Source: Cryomorphaceae bacterium
GTDB lineage: Bacteria; Bacteroidota; Bacteroidia; Flavobacteriales; Schleiferiaceae
Length of the DNA stretch: 64,000 nt
Assembly (NCBI GenBank): GCA_007116495.1
Contig: SKIJ01000055.1
Location: 43,037 to 107,036 of the forward strand
Direction: 5' to 3'
Part shown: piece after piece, positions 55,874 to 64,000 of the stretch
Layout: each line of letters opens with the position of its first letter
Position numbering within the stretch: position 1 is the stretch's first letter
Translations under genes and position numbers: made by a program
The notes under the pieces: generated by a model
Told to the model about the DNA's origin: nothing
Seen by the model: only the letters and a program-made list of their open reading frames with translations
Database searches by the model: none

Positions 55874-56653
55874 ATGGCTAAAAAGCGTCCTTTTATCTTG
55901 GTTTGCAATGATGACGGAATTACTGCTCCGGGCATAAGAAACCTCATTTCAATAGCAAACGAATTGGGAGATGTGGTGGTGGTTGCCCCCGACAGTCCGC
56001 AATCCGGAATGGGACACGCCATTACCATCAATAGTACATTGCGTTGCGATCCCATTGTCATTGAAGATAACGCACCTCAACAAGAGTACAGTTGCAGCGG
56101 CACCCCTGTTGATTGCGTCAAATTGGCAATTAATGCCATTTTAGACAGAAAGCCCGACATGATCATCTCGGGGATTAATCACGGAAGCAACTCGTCGATT
56201 AATGTCATCTATTCAGGAACCATGTCTGCCGCTGTAGAAGGTGCGCTAGAAAACATACCGTCTATTGGTTTTTCTCTTTTGGATTACTCTTGGGAAGCAG
56301 ACTTCAAGCCGGCACATGCATACATTAAACGCATTTGCAAAATGGTACTCGATAAAGGATTACCTGACGGTGTGTGTCTTAATGTTAATATTCCACGCGC
56401 AAGCGCTGAACGATACCGCGGCATTAAGATATGCCGTCAAGCACGTGCAAACTGGGAAGAAGAAATTGATGTACGCACCGATCCACGTGGGCGTAAATAT
56501 TACTGGCTTACCGGAACGTTTGTCAATTTTGACTACGGAGAAGACACCGACGAATGGGCTTTGGCCAACAATTACATCAGTGTTGTTCCCGTAGGGATTG
56601 ACCTTACTGCTGGTTCATATCTTCCGGCAATGAATGAATGGGATTTTAGCTAA
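55874..56653 (+). CDS. surE: 5'/3'-nucleotidase SurE
   Basis: A 259-residue survival-protein nucleotidase hydrolysing nucleoside monophosphates, metal dependent. Motifs: FILVCNDDGITAPGI (metal-binding Asp-Asp), VVAPDSPQSGMGHAIT, YSCSGTPVDCVKLA and IISGINHGSNSSINVIYSGTMSAA, all characteristic. The frame is open to 55781, but MAKKRPFILVCNDDG at 55874 fits the family and the -7 box at 55852-55859. It starts a same-strand series with the small membrane protein and lpxB. Confidence 0.93.
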   Translation: MAKKRPFILVCNDDGITAPGIRNLISIANELGDVVVVAPDSPQSGMGHAITINSTLRCDPIVIEDNAPQQEYSCSGTPVDCVKLAINAILDRKPDMIISGINHGSNSSINVIYSGTMSAAVEGALENIPSIGFSLLDYSWEADFKPAHAYIKRICKMVLDKGLPDGVCLNVNIPRASAERYRGIKICRQARANWEEEIDVRTDPRGRKYYWLTGTFVNFDYGEDTDEWALANNYISVVPVGIDLTAGSYLPAMNEWDFS

Positions 56654-56672
56654 CATAAGTGGTTTTGTAACA

Positions 56673-56993
56673 ATGAGCAGATCGCATACACCAGACGGAA
56701 GGCCGTTATACCTGAGCAGTCCATTTATTTTTGGCTGCATCGTTGCGGTTATCATACCACCGTTAAGCCTCTATATTTTTTCCCAAACCCATGGTTACGA
56801 CATCAGCGATGCCGGCGCTTACGGCGAACTGATTCGCTTTTTAAACATCCGCTTACTCAGCGCAAGCGTCATAGTGAATGTTGGGCTCTTTTTCTTGGGG
56901 CTTAAATTCGATAAAGAGTTGTTTTCTCGTGGTATTCTTTACGGAACCGTCTTCATATTTGTCATCATTCTTTTCTACAAGTATGCCTTGTGA
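56673..56993 (+). CDS. Small membrane protein of unknown function
   Basis: A 106-residue protein with three hydrophobic helices: FIFGCIVAVIIPPLSLYIF, LLSASVIVNVGLFFLGL and YGTVFIFVIILFYKYAL. No family recognised. ATG 56634 would add 13 residues and overlap surE by 20 bases; ATG 56673 (MSRSHTPDGRP) is preferred. Its last 11 bases overlap lpxB, so it sits in the surE-lpxB transcript; a role near lipid A synthesis is only a contextual guess. Confidence 0.65.
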   Translation: MSRSHTPDGRPLYLSSPFIFGCIVAVIIPPLSLYIFSQTHGYDISDAGAYGELIRFLNIRLLSASVIVNVGLFFLGLKFDKELFSRGILYGTVFIFVIILFYKYAL

Positions 56994-58101
56994 TTACTAC
57001 CTCATAGCTGGCGAAGCATCAGGGGACTTACACGGCTCCCGTTTGATGCATTCCATATTAAAAAAACAACCCCAGGCCACCTTCCGCTTTTGGGGAGGTG
57101 ACAAAATGAAAGCAGTGGGCGGCGAAATGGTTACCCATTACCGGAGCATGTCTTTTATGGGATTTTGGGAAGTTTTCCAAAACATTACTACCATTTTATC
57201 GCTCATAAAAAAATGCAAGCAAGACATTTTGGTAACGAAACCCAGCGTACTCATCCTCGTTGATTACCCCGGATTTAACATGCGAATTGCTGCGTTTGCT
57301 AAAAAACACAACATTCGCATAGTATGGTACATCGCTCCCCAAGTATGGGCATGGAAAGCGCACAGAGTGAAAACGCTTAAGCGAATTACCGATCGCTTAA
57401 TGGCCATCCTACCATTTGAAAAAGATTTTTTTGCCAAACACAATATGACAATCGACTACGTGGGTCACCCATTATTGGATCATCTGGAGTGGCAACCTGC
57501 TGAGGTAACACCAGCAGACACTATGAAGATTGCCTTACTGCCCGGGAGTCGCAAACAAGAAATTAAAAGTATTCTCCCAGAAATGCTCAGCGTCGTCGAC
57601 CGCTTTCCTAACGCCCAATTCACCATTAGTCAAGCACCTTCTCAACCAGCTGAGTTGTACGCACCGTACTTAACCAATAGGGTGCAATTGGCTACTGTAC
57701 CAAATGCAGAACTACTCAAAGACTCAGATATAGCACTCGTGGCTAGCGGTACAGCTACACTAGAAACAGCACTCATTGGAATTCCTCAAGCGGTATGTTA
57801 CAAAACCAGTACTGTATCATACCACCTTGCAAAGCATTTTATTAAGGTACCGTATATATCGCTAGTCAACCTCATCGCCAACAGAGAAGTGGTTCGAGAA
57901 ATCATTCAAGATGACTTAAATTCGGACACCCTTGAGCATGTCATCAAGCAGCTATCTAAAGGTAGTGTTCGAAAGAAAATTCTTAGCGATTACGAATACA
58001 TTAGAGCGAAACTAGGCGATGGTGGGGCATCAGATCGTGCGGCGCACATTGTTTTAGAAGAGTACAACAAAACAAACGCTCAAACCAATAAAGCGAACTG
58101 A
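56983..58101 (+). CDS. lpxB: Lipid-A-disaccharide synthase
   Basis: A 372-residue GT-B enzyme joining UDP-diacylglucosamine and lipid X in lipid A synthesis at the inner membrane. Motifs: LIAGEASGDLHGSRLM, SFMGFWEV, DYPGFNMRIA, WYIAPQVWAWK, LLPGSRKQEI, VASGTATLETALIGIPQ and VPYISLVNLIANREVVREI. The ATG at 56983 gives MPCDYYLIAGEASGD, the normal N terminus. The open frame to 56878 is upstream overlap only. It marks the cell as Gram-negative with lipid A. Confidence 0.94.
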   Translation: MPCDYYLIAGEASGDLHGSRLMHSILKKQPQATFRFWGGDKMKAVGGEMVTHYRSMSFMGFWEVFQNITTILSLIKKCKQDILVTKPSVLILVDYPGFNMRIAAFAKKHNIRIVWYIAPQVWAWKAHRVKTLKRITDRLMAILPFEKDFFAKHNMTIDYVGHPLLDHLEWQPAEVTPADTMKIALLPGSRKQEIKSILPEMLSVVDRFPNAQFTISQAPSQPAELYAPYLTNRVQLATVPNAELLKDSDIALVASGTATLETALIGIPQAVCYKTSTVSYHLAKHFIKVPYISLVNLIANREVVREIIQDDLNSDTLEHVIKQLSKGSVRKKILSDYEYIRAKLGDGGASDRAAHIVLEEYNKTNAQTNKAN

Positions 58102-58154
58102 TGAAATGAACCATGTAATTGCACAACGTTTTAAAGAAGCAAAGGTGATTACGT

Positions 58155-59417
58155 ATGCTAAAACTTAAACACTGGTTGGTTCTTGCTCTGTCTACATGTC
58201 TATTCACCGAGGCCTTTTCTCAGGTAAATGTTCGCATTCGTTTGGGAAATCAACCGGACGAAGTAATGGTGCGCATAAAAGAAGGTCACTATCATCTCAT
58301 TGCTGCCGATAGAGATGGGTATGCATTAGATACCGTGTGGCACATAAGCCATGAAGACAAAGAAACGCTTCTCACCATCAAAAAAAGCAAGAACAAGGTT
58401 GTTGTATTTATGCCCAGCATTGGCGCTTTATCGTTTGATGAACTATGGCTAATACCCGATCAGCGCGATATTGATCCCTCGTTCATCATTGCGGGCGTAG
58501 CGTCAAAAGAACGTTGGTATCAGGACGGACTTCATATGTTCTTATCTCAGCCCGATAATCAACTTACGGTTGTCAATCAAGTAGCACTGGAAAAGTACGT
58601 TGCCGGAGTAGTTGAGTCGGAAGGAGGCGCCTTTTCCCAAATGGAATATTTCAAAGCGCAGGCCATTCTTGCACGTACTTTCGCTATAAAAAACTTCAAA
58701 AAACATCTTCCAGATCGATACAACTTACGCGATGATGTTAGCTCCCAAGTCTATCACAGCAGAGCATATTTTCGCAATGCTGAAATGATTATAAATGCGT
58801 CAAACGCTACTAAAGACACCGTTATAACTGACGAAAACAACCTTCCTTTAGCAGCACTTTTTCACGCCAATAGCGGTGGACAGACAGCAAAATCATCAGA
58901 TGTTTGGTCAAAAGATTTACCCTACTTAACCAGCAAAGCAGACCCTTTTAGCGTCGATCAAAACTCATATCGGTGGGAAAAAAGAATAGCCAAACGCGAT
59001 TTACTCAATGTTTTAAGCCGACATTTCAACACCGCACCCACCGACACCAATCTGATACGTGCTTGGGAATCATTTACACAACCCACGCGAAAAGCGTATT
59101 TTAATTACAACAATCAGCAACTCAAACTAACCGTACTGCGCAATCGCTTCAAACTACGTTCAACCTTTTTCGATGTCAAGGTTGAAGGTGATTATTACCA
59201 ACTCATAGGACGAGGATACGGCCACGGTGTTGGACTTTCACAAGACGGCGCGATACATATGAGCGCGTCAGGTTTTTCTTTCAAAGATATTTTGTACTTT
59301 TACTACGAAAATTCGCACCTTAAAAACTTAAGTGAACTACTAAGCAAAAATGAAGCGCTCAGGAAACTGGTTATTCAAAATTCTACTGGCCCTTTGTACC
59401 GGCATCATCATTGGTGA
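58155..59417 (+). CDS. SpoIID/LytB-domain exported protein
   Basis: A 420-residue protein with a signal peptide (LKHWLVLALSTCLFTEAFS). The SpoIID domain spans about 140-400: VALEKYVAGVVESEGG, YFKAQAILARTFAIKNF, HANSGGQTAKSSDVW and GRGYGHGVGLSQDGAIHMSASG. SpoIID proteins cleave denuded glycan strands of peptidoglycan; in Gram-negative bacteria the role is less defined. The last 22 residues are encoded in a 68-base overlap with the comEC-like gene and lie beyond the conserved domain. Confidence 0.87.
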   Translation: MLKLKHWLVLALSTCLFTEAFSQVNVRIRLGNQPDEVMVRIKEGHYHLIAADRDGYALDTVWHISHEDKETLLTIKKSKNKVVVFMPSIGALSFDELWLIPDQRDIDPSFIIAGVASKERWYQDGLHMFLSQPDNQLTVVNQVALEKYVAGVVESEGGAFSQMEYFKAQAILARTFAIKNFKKHLPDRYNLRDDVSSQVYHSRAYFRNAEMIINASNATKDTVITDENNLPLAALFHANSGGQTAKSSDVWSKDLPYLTSKADPFSVDQNSYRWEKRIAKRDLLNVLSRHFNTAPTDTNLIRAWESFTQPTRKAYFNYNNQQLKLTVLRNRFKLRSTFFDVKVEGDYYQLIGRGYGHGVGLSQDGAIHMSASGFSFKDILYFYYENSHLKNLSELLSKNEALRKLVIQNSTGPLYRHHHW

Positions 59418-60888
59418 AGGTATTGACGAACACATTTCAACCAATCTGCGCGTTAGTCTTATAGCAGCAACACTTTTTACCGCATTTTTTTTTCACACCT
59501 ACAAGCAACTGTATAGCGGTATTTTTCTTTTCACCGCCTTTACATGCTTGGGTATTTTACTGCAGTTGCCTTCTGCCCCTTCCGGATTCTATTTGCATTC
59601 CCAACCCGGCGATACACTTATCGTTCAGGTAATGAATCAGCCGGAGTGCAAACCCAAATCATTAGCAATTGAAGGGCGAGTATTGGGGTTAATGTGTAGT
59701 GGAGAACGCTCGGTTGCAGACGGCAACATACAACTGTATGTTAAAGATGATGAACGGAGCGCATCCCTAAAAGAAGGCGACGTAATCACTGTAAAATTAC
59801 AATACGACAGCATTATAAACACATCCGACACCGGCTTTGATGCATCACTTTACTTTGGACAAAAAAACATTTATCATCGTGCTTATGTGCGACAGACCGA
59901 TTGGTGGTATAGCGGAGAACTAGACTCTCGAAACAGTTTAATGCGCTTTCGTTACCGGGCCATCGCCACCATACAAAGCTGGAACATGAAACCGCATTCC
60001 GAACAAGTAATGATTGCCCTTATACTTGGCGACAAACGATTGCTTGATAAAGAACTTCGCCAACGGTATGCTGAAGCCGGTGTTGTACATGTATTAGCCG
60101 TTAGTGGACTTCATGTAGGCGTCATTTATTTATTGGTGTCTCTATTACTCAACACATTTCTCAGTAACCGACAAGCATTCGCTAAAACCATGGTCGTCAT
60201 TCTCGTGCTGTGGCTTTACGCATGTTTAACCGGACTTTCCCCAAGTGTATGGAGAGCAGCGACGATGTTTACCTTACTCTCCATTGGCAGAAACCTTGGG
60301 CGAATGACCGGAATCTACCACACCATATCGGCCTCAGCTCTGCTCTTACTTGTTTTAGATTCAGATCTTCTATTCAAGCCAGGGTTCCAGCTCAGTTACG
60401 CTGCCGTGTTCGGTATTGTACGCTATCAGCCCCAAATGCAAGACTGGTGGACACCTTCACAAAAATGGATGAGCCCCGTATGGCAGCTATTGACCGTATC
60501 GCTCTCGGCACAAATAATTACCCTTCCCTTTACCACCCATTACTTCGGTCAGTTTCCAACGTACTTTTTACTGTCAAATTTACTTGTCATCCCATTGTTG
60601 TCGAGCATCATGATTGCATCAATAGCAGTGTTAACCATTGGGATAATCACCCCCTTGCCACATTGGTTGAGCAACATTATTGACATGGTTTATAACATTC
60701 AAAATCAAACCATAACGCATATAACAACCCTGCCTAACGCAGTGGTTAACGGTTTAGAAACTTCCTTTTTTCAGGCGAGCTTACTGTTAGCCTTTTTTAT
60801 TAGTGGACTGGAAATGGTGAGGCGCAGGGATGCAAAGTGGTTTATGGCGTGGATGCTCTGCTCAATTGCATTAATAACCATACTTTAA
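59350..60888 (+). CDS. ComEC/Rec2-type channel protein without nuclease domain
   Basis: A 512-residue integral membrane protein. The N-terminal part has two to three helices, then a DUF4131-like OB-fold region (LAIEGRVLGLMC through GDVITVKLQY). The Competence core follows: AGVVHVLAVSGLHVGVIYLLVSLLL (the signature HLLAVSGLHVG pattern), GLSPSVWRAATMFTLL and KPGFQLSYAAVFGIV. The C-terminal metallo-beta-lactamase domain of Bacillus ComEC is absent, as in other Bacteroidota members. It probably moves single-stranded DNA across the inner membrane in natural transformation. ATG 59350 starts 68 bases before the SpoIID-domain stop. Confidence 0.85.
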   Translation: MKRSGNWLFKILLALCTGIIIGEGIDEHISTNLRVSLIAATLFTAFFFHTYKQLYSGIFLFTAFTCLGILLQLPSAPSGFYLHSQPGDTLIVQVMNQPECKPKSLAIEGRVLGLMCSGERSVADGNIQLYVKDDERSASLKEGDVITVKLQYDSIINTSDTGFDASLYFGQKNIYHRAYVRQTDWWYSGELDSRNSLMRFRYRAIATIQSWNMKPHSEQVMIALILGDKRLLDKELRQRYAEAGVVHVLAVSGLHVGVIYLLVSLLLNTFLSNRQAFAKTMVVILVLWLYACLTGLSPSVWRAATMFTLLSIGRNLGRMTGIYHTISASALLLLVLDSDLLFKPGFQLSYAAVFGIVRYQPQMQDWWTPSQKWMSPVWQLLTVSLSAQIITLPFTTHYFGQFPTYFLLSNLLVIPLLSSIMIASIAVLTIGIITPLPHWLSNIIDMVYNIQNQTITHITTLPNAVVNGLETSFFQASLLLAFFISGLEMVRRRDAKWFMAWMLCSIALITIL

Positions 60889-61093
60889 ACCATTTGCAGC
60901 GTCAACACAAAAGCATTTGCAAGCAACTATTGGGACGTGTACCTTTGGACAATAGACAATCCACTAACGGCTATATTGTAAATATCATCGTTTGCGTTGG
61001 GTTTGGGAAAATTTCCGATTGAACACACAAGCCTGAACACGTTACAAACAGCTACTTTCCAAATCCAGCCGCTCAACTAAAAAAAGGAAAACA

Positions 61094-62497
61094 ATGAACA
61101 AACCCATACCCCTCTGGCTAGCAATCTTACCCTTAGCTGTATTGTTGATTGCGCTTTTTTTTAACATTCAGATGGTGGGAGACGAAGCTCAGGATGGGAG
61201 CAATCAAATCATTCTTATCACAAGTGGATTGATTGCGGCATTAGCTGGACATTCGCGAGGTATTCATTGGCAAAAGATGATGGAAGGTGTCGAAAAAAAC
61301 ATTGCATCCACAGCACAAGCCATCATTATTTTGCTTTTAATTGGTGCGCTCGCCGGCAGCTGGATGGCCGGCGGCATTGTTCCCGCCATGATCTATTACG
61401 GAACCGGATTGATGCACCCCGCATATTTCTTGCCGGTATCCGCCATCATCTGTGCCATAGTTGCTCTAGTAACCGGCAGCAGTTGGTCAACAACCGCCAC
61501 CATTGGCATAGCGCTTATGGCAATGAGTGAACCTCTTGGCATTCCTATTTATATCACAGCAGGAGCAATCATCAGTGGCTCTTACTTTGGCGATAAGCTA
61601 TCTCCTCTATCAGACACGACCAACTTGGCTGCAGCAATGGGAAATATCGACGTCATCAGACACATAAAATATCTGAGCATAACAACCATACCGGCATTTG
61701 TAATTGCACTGTTACTATACATGTTAATGTCATTTTTTTTTAGTAGTGAAACCTCTACATCATTGGATATGCGCGAAAAACTACCGGATGTATACAATCT
61801 CAATCCATGGATATTTCTAGCACCAACAGCTACTATTCTACTAATAACAAGAAAAGTTCCTGCTATTCCAGCCTTGAGTTTTGGAATTATAGCTGGCATT
61901 GCTTGTATGGTCATTTTTCAACGAGATGCAGTGATGAGCAACGGTATGTATCAAACCATTCACGATGCACTCCTTACACAAAACCAACCCAACACCAACA
62001 ACGAAACGGTTGAAAAACTACTATCAACCGGAGGAATGGCCGGTATGCTCAATACAATTTGGTTAATCATTGCTGCCATGTTTTTTGGCGGCATCATGGA
62101 GGCCTGTGGGTTTCTTCAAAGAATGACACGTGCATTAGTGAGTGAAAAAAGCAGTGACGTTGCAACTGTAAGCGCTACAGCGGTAAGCGCCATTACAGTC
62201 AACGTAAGTGCATCCGATCAATACCTTGCGATTGTAATACCCGGTAGAATGTTTGTAGGCAGTTTTTCAGACCGCAACCTTTCCCCTGAAAATATGACGA
62301 GAACGCTTGAAGATGCCGGCACCGTAACATCGCCTTTAATACCATGGAATACCTGCGGCGCATATCAATCGACCATGCTGGGGGTGAACGCCTTTACCTA
62401 CGCCCCTTTTGCCTTTTTTAATCTTTTGAGTCCGATGATGAGTATACTTTTTATGAAATTTGACGTCAAAATTAAACGCAGTAACCTGCAACCTTAA
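61094..62497 (+). CDS. NhaC-family Na+/H+ antiporter
   Basis: A 467-residue polytopic inner-membrane protein with about 11-12 hydrophobic helices. Motifs of the NhaC group: LLLIGALAGSWMAGGIVPAMIYYG, VTGSSWSTTATIGIALM, GAIISGSYFGDKLSPLSDTTNLAA (the acidic and Ser/Thr residues of the ion path) and, near the C terminus, DAGTVTSPLIPWNTCGAYQS. It exports sodium in exchange for protons, which fits a marine life style. A purine-rich AAAAAGGAAA run precedes the ATG. 205 bases separate it from the comEC-like gene, with no clear promoter there. Confidence 0.88.
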   Translation: MNKPIPLWLAILPLAVLLIALFFNIQMVGDEAQDGSNQIILITSGLIAALAGHSRGIHWQKMMEGVEKNIASTAQAIIILLLIGALAGSWMAGGIVPAMIYYGTGLMHPAYFLPVSAIICAIVALVTGSSWSTTATIGIALMAMSEPLGIPIYITAGAIISGSYFGDKLSPLSDTTNLAAAMGNIDVIRHIKYLSITTIPAFVIALLLYMLMSFFFSSETSTSLDMREKLPDVYNLNPWIFLAPTATILLITRKVPAIPALSFGIIAGIACMVIFQRDAVMSNGMYQTIHDALLTQNQPNTNNETVEKLLSTGGMAGMLNTIWLIIAAMFFGGIMEACGFLQRMTRALVSEKSSDVATVSATAVSAITVNVSASDQYLAIVIPGRMFVGSFSDRNLSPENMTRTLEDAGTVTSPLIPWNTCGAYQSTMLGVNAFTYAPFAFFNLLSPMMSILFMKFDVKIKRSNLQP

Positions 62498-62757
62498 AAC
62501 CGATACTTTGTAGTGTTTTGTTTAGTAGAAATCAATAGACAGAAATTCAATACCAATTTAGTGGATTTATTTAATTGAAAACGGCATTCAAAAAACATTT
62601 CGTTATTCAAGTTCAATTTGATAAAAAAAATGTTTGTGTTAAAGTCATTAAATTTTCGATAAAAAAAGTGCTGAAATGCAAAAAAAATGATGATATTTGC
62701 GTAATGATTTGCTAAAATCGGTTTCGATTTTATTGTTTAAACTAAAACACGTTTTTT
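62498..62757 (+). promoter_or_regulatory. Leader region of the GEVED-domain gene
   Basis: An AT-rich 260-base spacer. GATATTTG at 62692-62699 is one mismatch from TAnnTTTG, and a hairpin AAAATCG-GTTT-CGATTTT (62714-62731) lies in the presumed leader. No clear terminator for the antiporter gene was found. Confidence 0.35.
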
Positions 62758-64000
62758 ATGTGGACTAATTACCTAAAAAGAAGCACGCTGTATTTTTTGC
62801 TGTGTGTTTTCTCATTTGTAGGTCTTACTGACCTTAATGCACAAACAACCATTACCATCGGTACCGGAACAACCTCCAACGGAGCGACCGGATACCCAAC
62901 GCCTTACGGAAACTGGTACTGGGGCAACAGACTACAAGTTGTTTATCGTGCAAGTGAACTTACAGCCGCTGGAGCTAGCGCCGGCTTAATTTCATCAATT
63001 GCATTTAACATTGACAACCTCAATTCGCTTCCAACCTTGGATGATTTTGAGATCAAGATTAAAAATGATACTGTTGATAATTTAGACAACGGCTGGGTAA
63101 GCGGTTTGACAACTGTGTTTACTTCGGCATCGTACCCACCTCCAACCTCTACAGGATGGAACACCCATACCTTTTCTTCTCCTTTTATGTGGGATGGCGT
63201 TTCAAACATCATTGTTGAAATATGTTCTCAAAACAGCGGTTGGACCGGCAGTGGTAACGCATCTGTACTCTGGACAGAAAATTTACCTGCTGGATCCTCC
63301 AGAACGTATCGAATGGACCAGGCTGGAGTATGTAGCAACGCTGGTACGAGTAACCAAAACCCAACTAATAGACCAAATGCACAGTTTGTCATTACATCCG
63401 GTCCCTGTACCGCACCTCCTACAGCTGGTACCACAACTGGTCAAGACAGTGTTTGCCCGGCAGAAATAGTCAACCTTTCTCTTTCCGGAGGAACTGCTGG
63501 AACCGGACAAAGCTTTCAGTGGCAATCCTCTCCAGATGGCACAACTTGGAGCAACTTACCTAACGACACGCTACCTGGTCTTTCAACAACCATTACCGCA
63601 CCAACACATTTTAGATGTATTGTCACTTGTAATAATCAGTCGGCAACTTCTACCTCTAAATTAGTGGTATTAAAGCCCATCGCTGACTGCTATTGCCCGT
63701 CAACTGCAACCTCAACCACATTTGGCTACATTCAGCAAGTTGAACTGGGTTCCATAAACCAATTGTCACCTGTTGGTTGTGGTCAACAATATACCGACTA
63801 TACAGATTCGAGCTCAACCAACCTCATTGCATCTGTTACGTATCCAATATCCATTGACGTACAAGGATGTAGTGGTGGCACCTGGACACACTCGACCAAA
63901 GTATGGATTGATTTCAACCAAAACGGTAGCTTCCTTGATCCGGGTGAAGAGGTATTTGTTGAAAGTCCGCACCAATATGGTGTCATCACGGGTAACATCA
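62758..64000 (+). CDS. Large secreted GEVED-domain protein (3' truncated by window edge)
   Basis: The frame starts at ATG 62758 and stays open to the last base: 414 codons visible. The signal peptide is MWTNYLKRSTLYFLLCVFSF-like, ending near LNAQ. A first beta-sandwich domain (about 30-210) contains aromatic, Gly- and Thr-rich strands and resembles fibronectin/lectin-like domains of Bacteroidota exoproteins. An Ig-like segment (QSFQWQSSPDGTTWSNLP) follows, then a GEVED domain (VWIDFNQNGSFLDPGEEVF near 380-400). Such proteins normally end in a T9SS sorting domain, which would lie outside the window. Surface adhesin or part of an exoenzyme; no catalytic motif is visible so far. Confidence 0.85.
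   Translation, partial: MWTNYLKRSTLYFLLCVFSFVGLTDLNAQTTITIGTGTTSNGATGYPTPYGNWYWGNRLQVVYRASELTAAGASAGLISSIAFNIDNLNSLPTLDDFEIKIKNDTVDNLDNGWVSGLTTVFTSASYPPPTSTGWNTHTFSSPFMWDGVSNIIVEICSQNSGWTGSGNASVLWTENLPAGSSRTYRMDQAGVCSNAGTSNQNPTNRPNAQFVITSGPCTAPPTAGTTTGQDSVCPAEIVNLSLSGGTAGTGQSFQWQSSPDGTTWSNLPNDTLPGLSTTITAPTHFRCIVTCNNQSATSTSKLVVLKPIADCYCPSTATSTTFGYIQQVELGSINQLSPVGCGQQYTDYTDSSSTNLIASVTYPISIDVQGCSGGTWTHSTKVWIDFNQNGSFLDPGEEVFVESPHQYGVITGNI

Noticed and set aside
56878..56982. N-terminal extension of LpxB
   Set aside because: The extension is out-of-frame sequence of the small membrane protein gene; LpxB begins at MPCDYYLIAGEASGD.

Overview
The window is a chromosomal stretch of a Bacteroidota bacterium, most likely a marine-type Flavobacteriales (Cryomorphaceae/Schleiferiaceae-like; this rank is a guess). 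The evidence is: several very large secreted proteins ending in type IX secretion (T9SS) sorting domains of type A and type B (CHU_C/gliding-associated), promoters of the TTG-N(17-23)-TAnnTTTG kind used by the Bacteroidota primary sigma factor, a fused isobutyryl-CoA mutase, LpxB (lipid A, so Gram-negative), and LysA plus Mpl (meso-DAP peptidoglycan). No rRNA, tRNA, CRISPR array, insertion sequence or prophage was seen. Coding density is high, with many 1-, 4- and 8-base overlaps between consecutive genes.

Layout. 1-5.7 kb: a reprolysin-like T9SS metalloprotease cut by the left edge, a DUF2007 protein and a 1093-residue type B cargo protein. 6-9.6 kb: lysA, adk, obg and a PAP2 phosphatase. 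9.6-11.8 kb: another type B cargo. 12.1-19.3 kb: PpiD-like foldase, HTH-less NtrC-type regulator, purQ, HMA-AraC regulator, TPR membrane protein, ribH and pfkA. 19.5-26.3 kb: a 1624-residue subtilisin-like type A cargo, a YjjG-type HAD phosphatase, a small secreted protein and an AlbA_2 (Schlafen-type) protein. 26.3-32.6 kb: an unusual tandem hairpin/micro-ORF element, a GAF histidine kinase, and divergently a coupled operon of LuxR-type response regulator, NRDE/TANGO2 protein and a catalytically dead M1-peptidase-like outer-membrane protein. 32.7-37.3 kb: two glycosyltransferases, a cupredoxin lipoprotein, a TrmH-family methyltransferase and an S66 LD-carboxypeptidase. 37.7-41 kb: icmF. 41.1-47.9 kb: two tandem paralogous 1.1-kilo-residue Ig-like type B cargo proteins. 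48-54.9 kb: metF, a phosphoribosyltransferase, a Cys-rich lipoprotein, fahA, glyA, mpl and an SDR enzyme. 55-62.5 kb: YugP-type zinc peptidase, then surE, a small membrane protein, lpxB, a SpoIID-domain protein, a ComEC core protein and an NhaC antiporter. 62.8 kb to the end: the start of another large secreted protein with a GEVED domain, open through the right edge.

Functionally this is mostly housekeeping metabolism (one-carbon units via GlyA/MetF, purine, riboflavin, glycolysis, B12-dependent acyl-CoA rearrangement, tyrosine breakdown) and envelope biogenesis (LysA, Mpl, LD-carboxypeptidase, LpxB, SpoIID domain, foldase), interspersed with single genes for giant T9SS exoproteins. The part I consider least explained by known families is the intergenic region 26371-26559, where two 90-bp modules share an identical 25-base core. 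On the plus strand each module encodes a tiny hydrophobic peptide just after a hairpin. On the minus strand a promoter-like -7 box and a U-tract terminator bracket both modules. This layout resembles Ibs/Sib-type type I toxin-antitoxin loci but is unproven.
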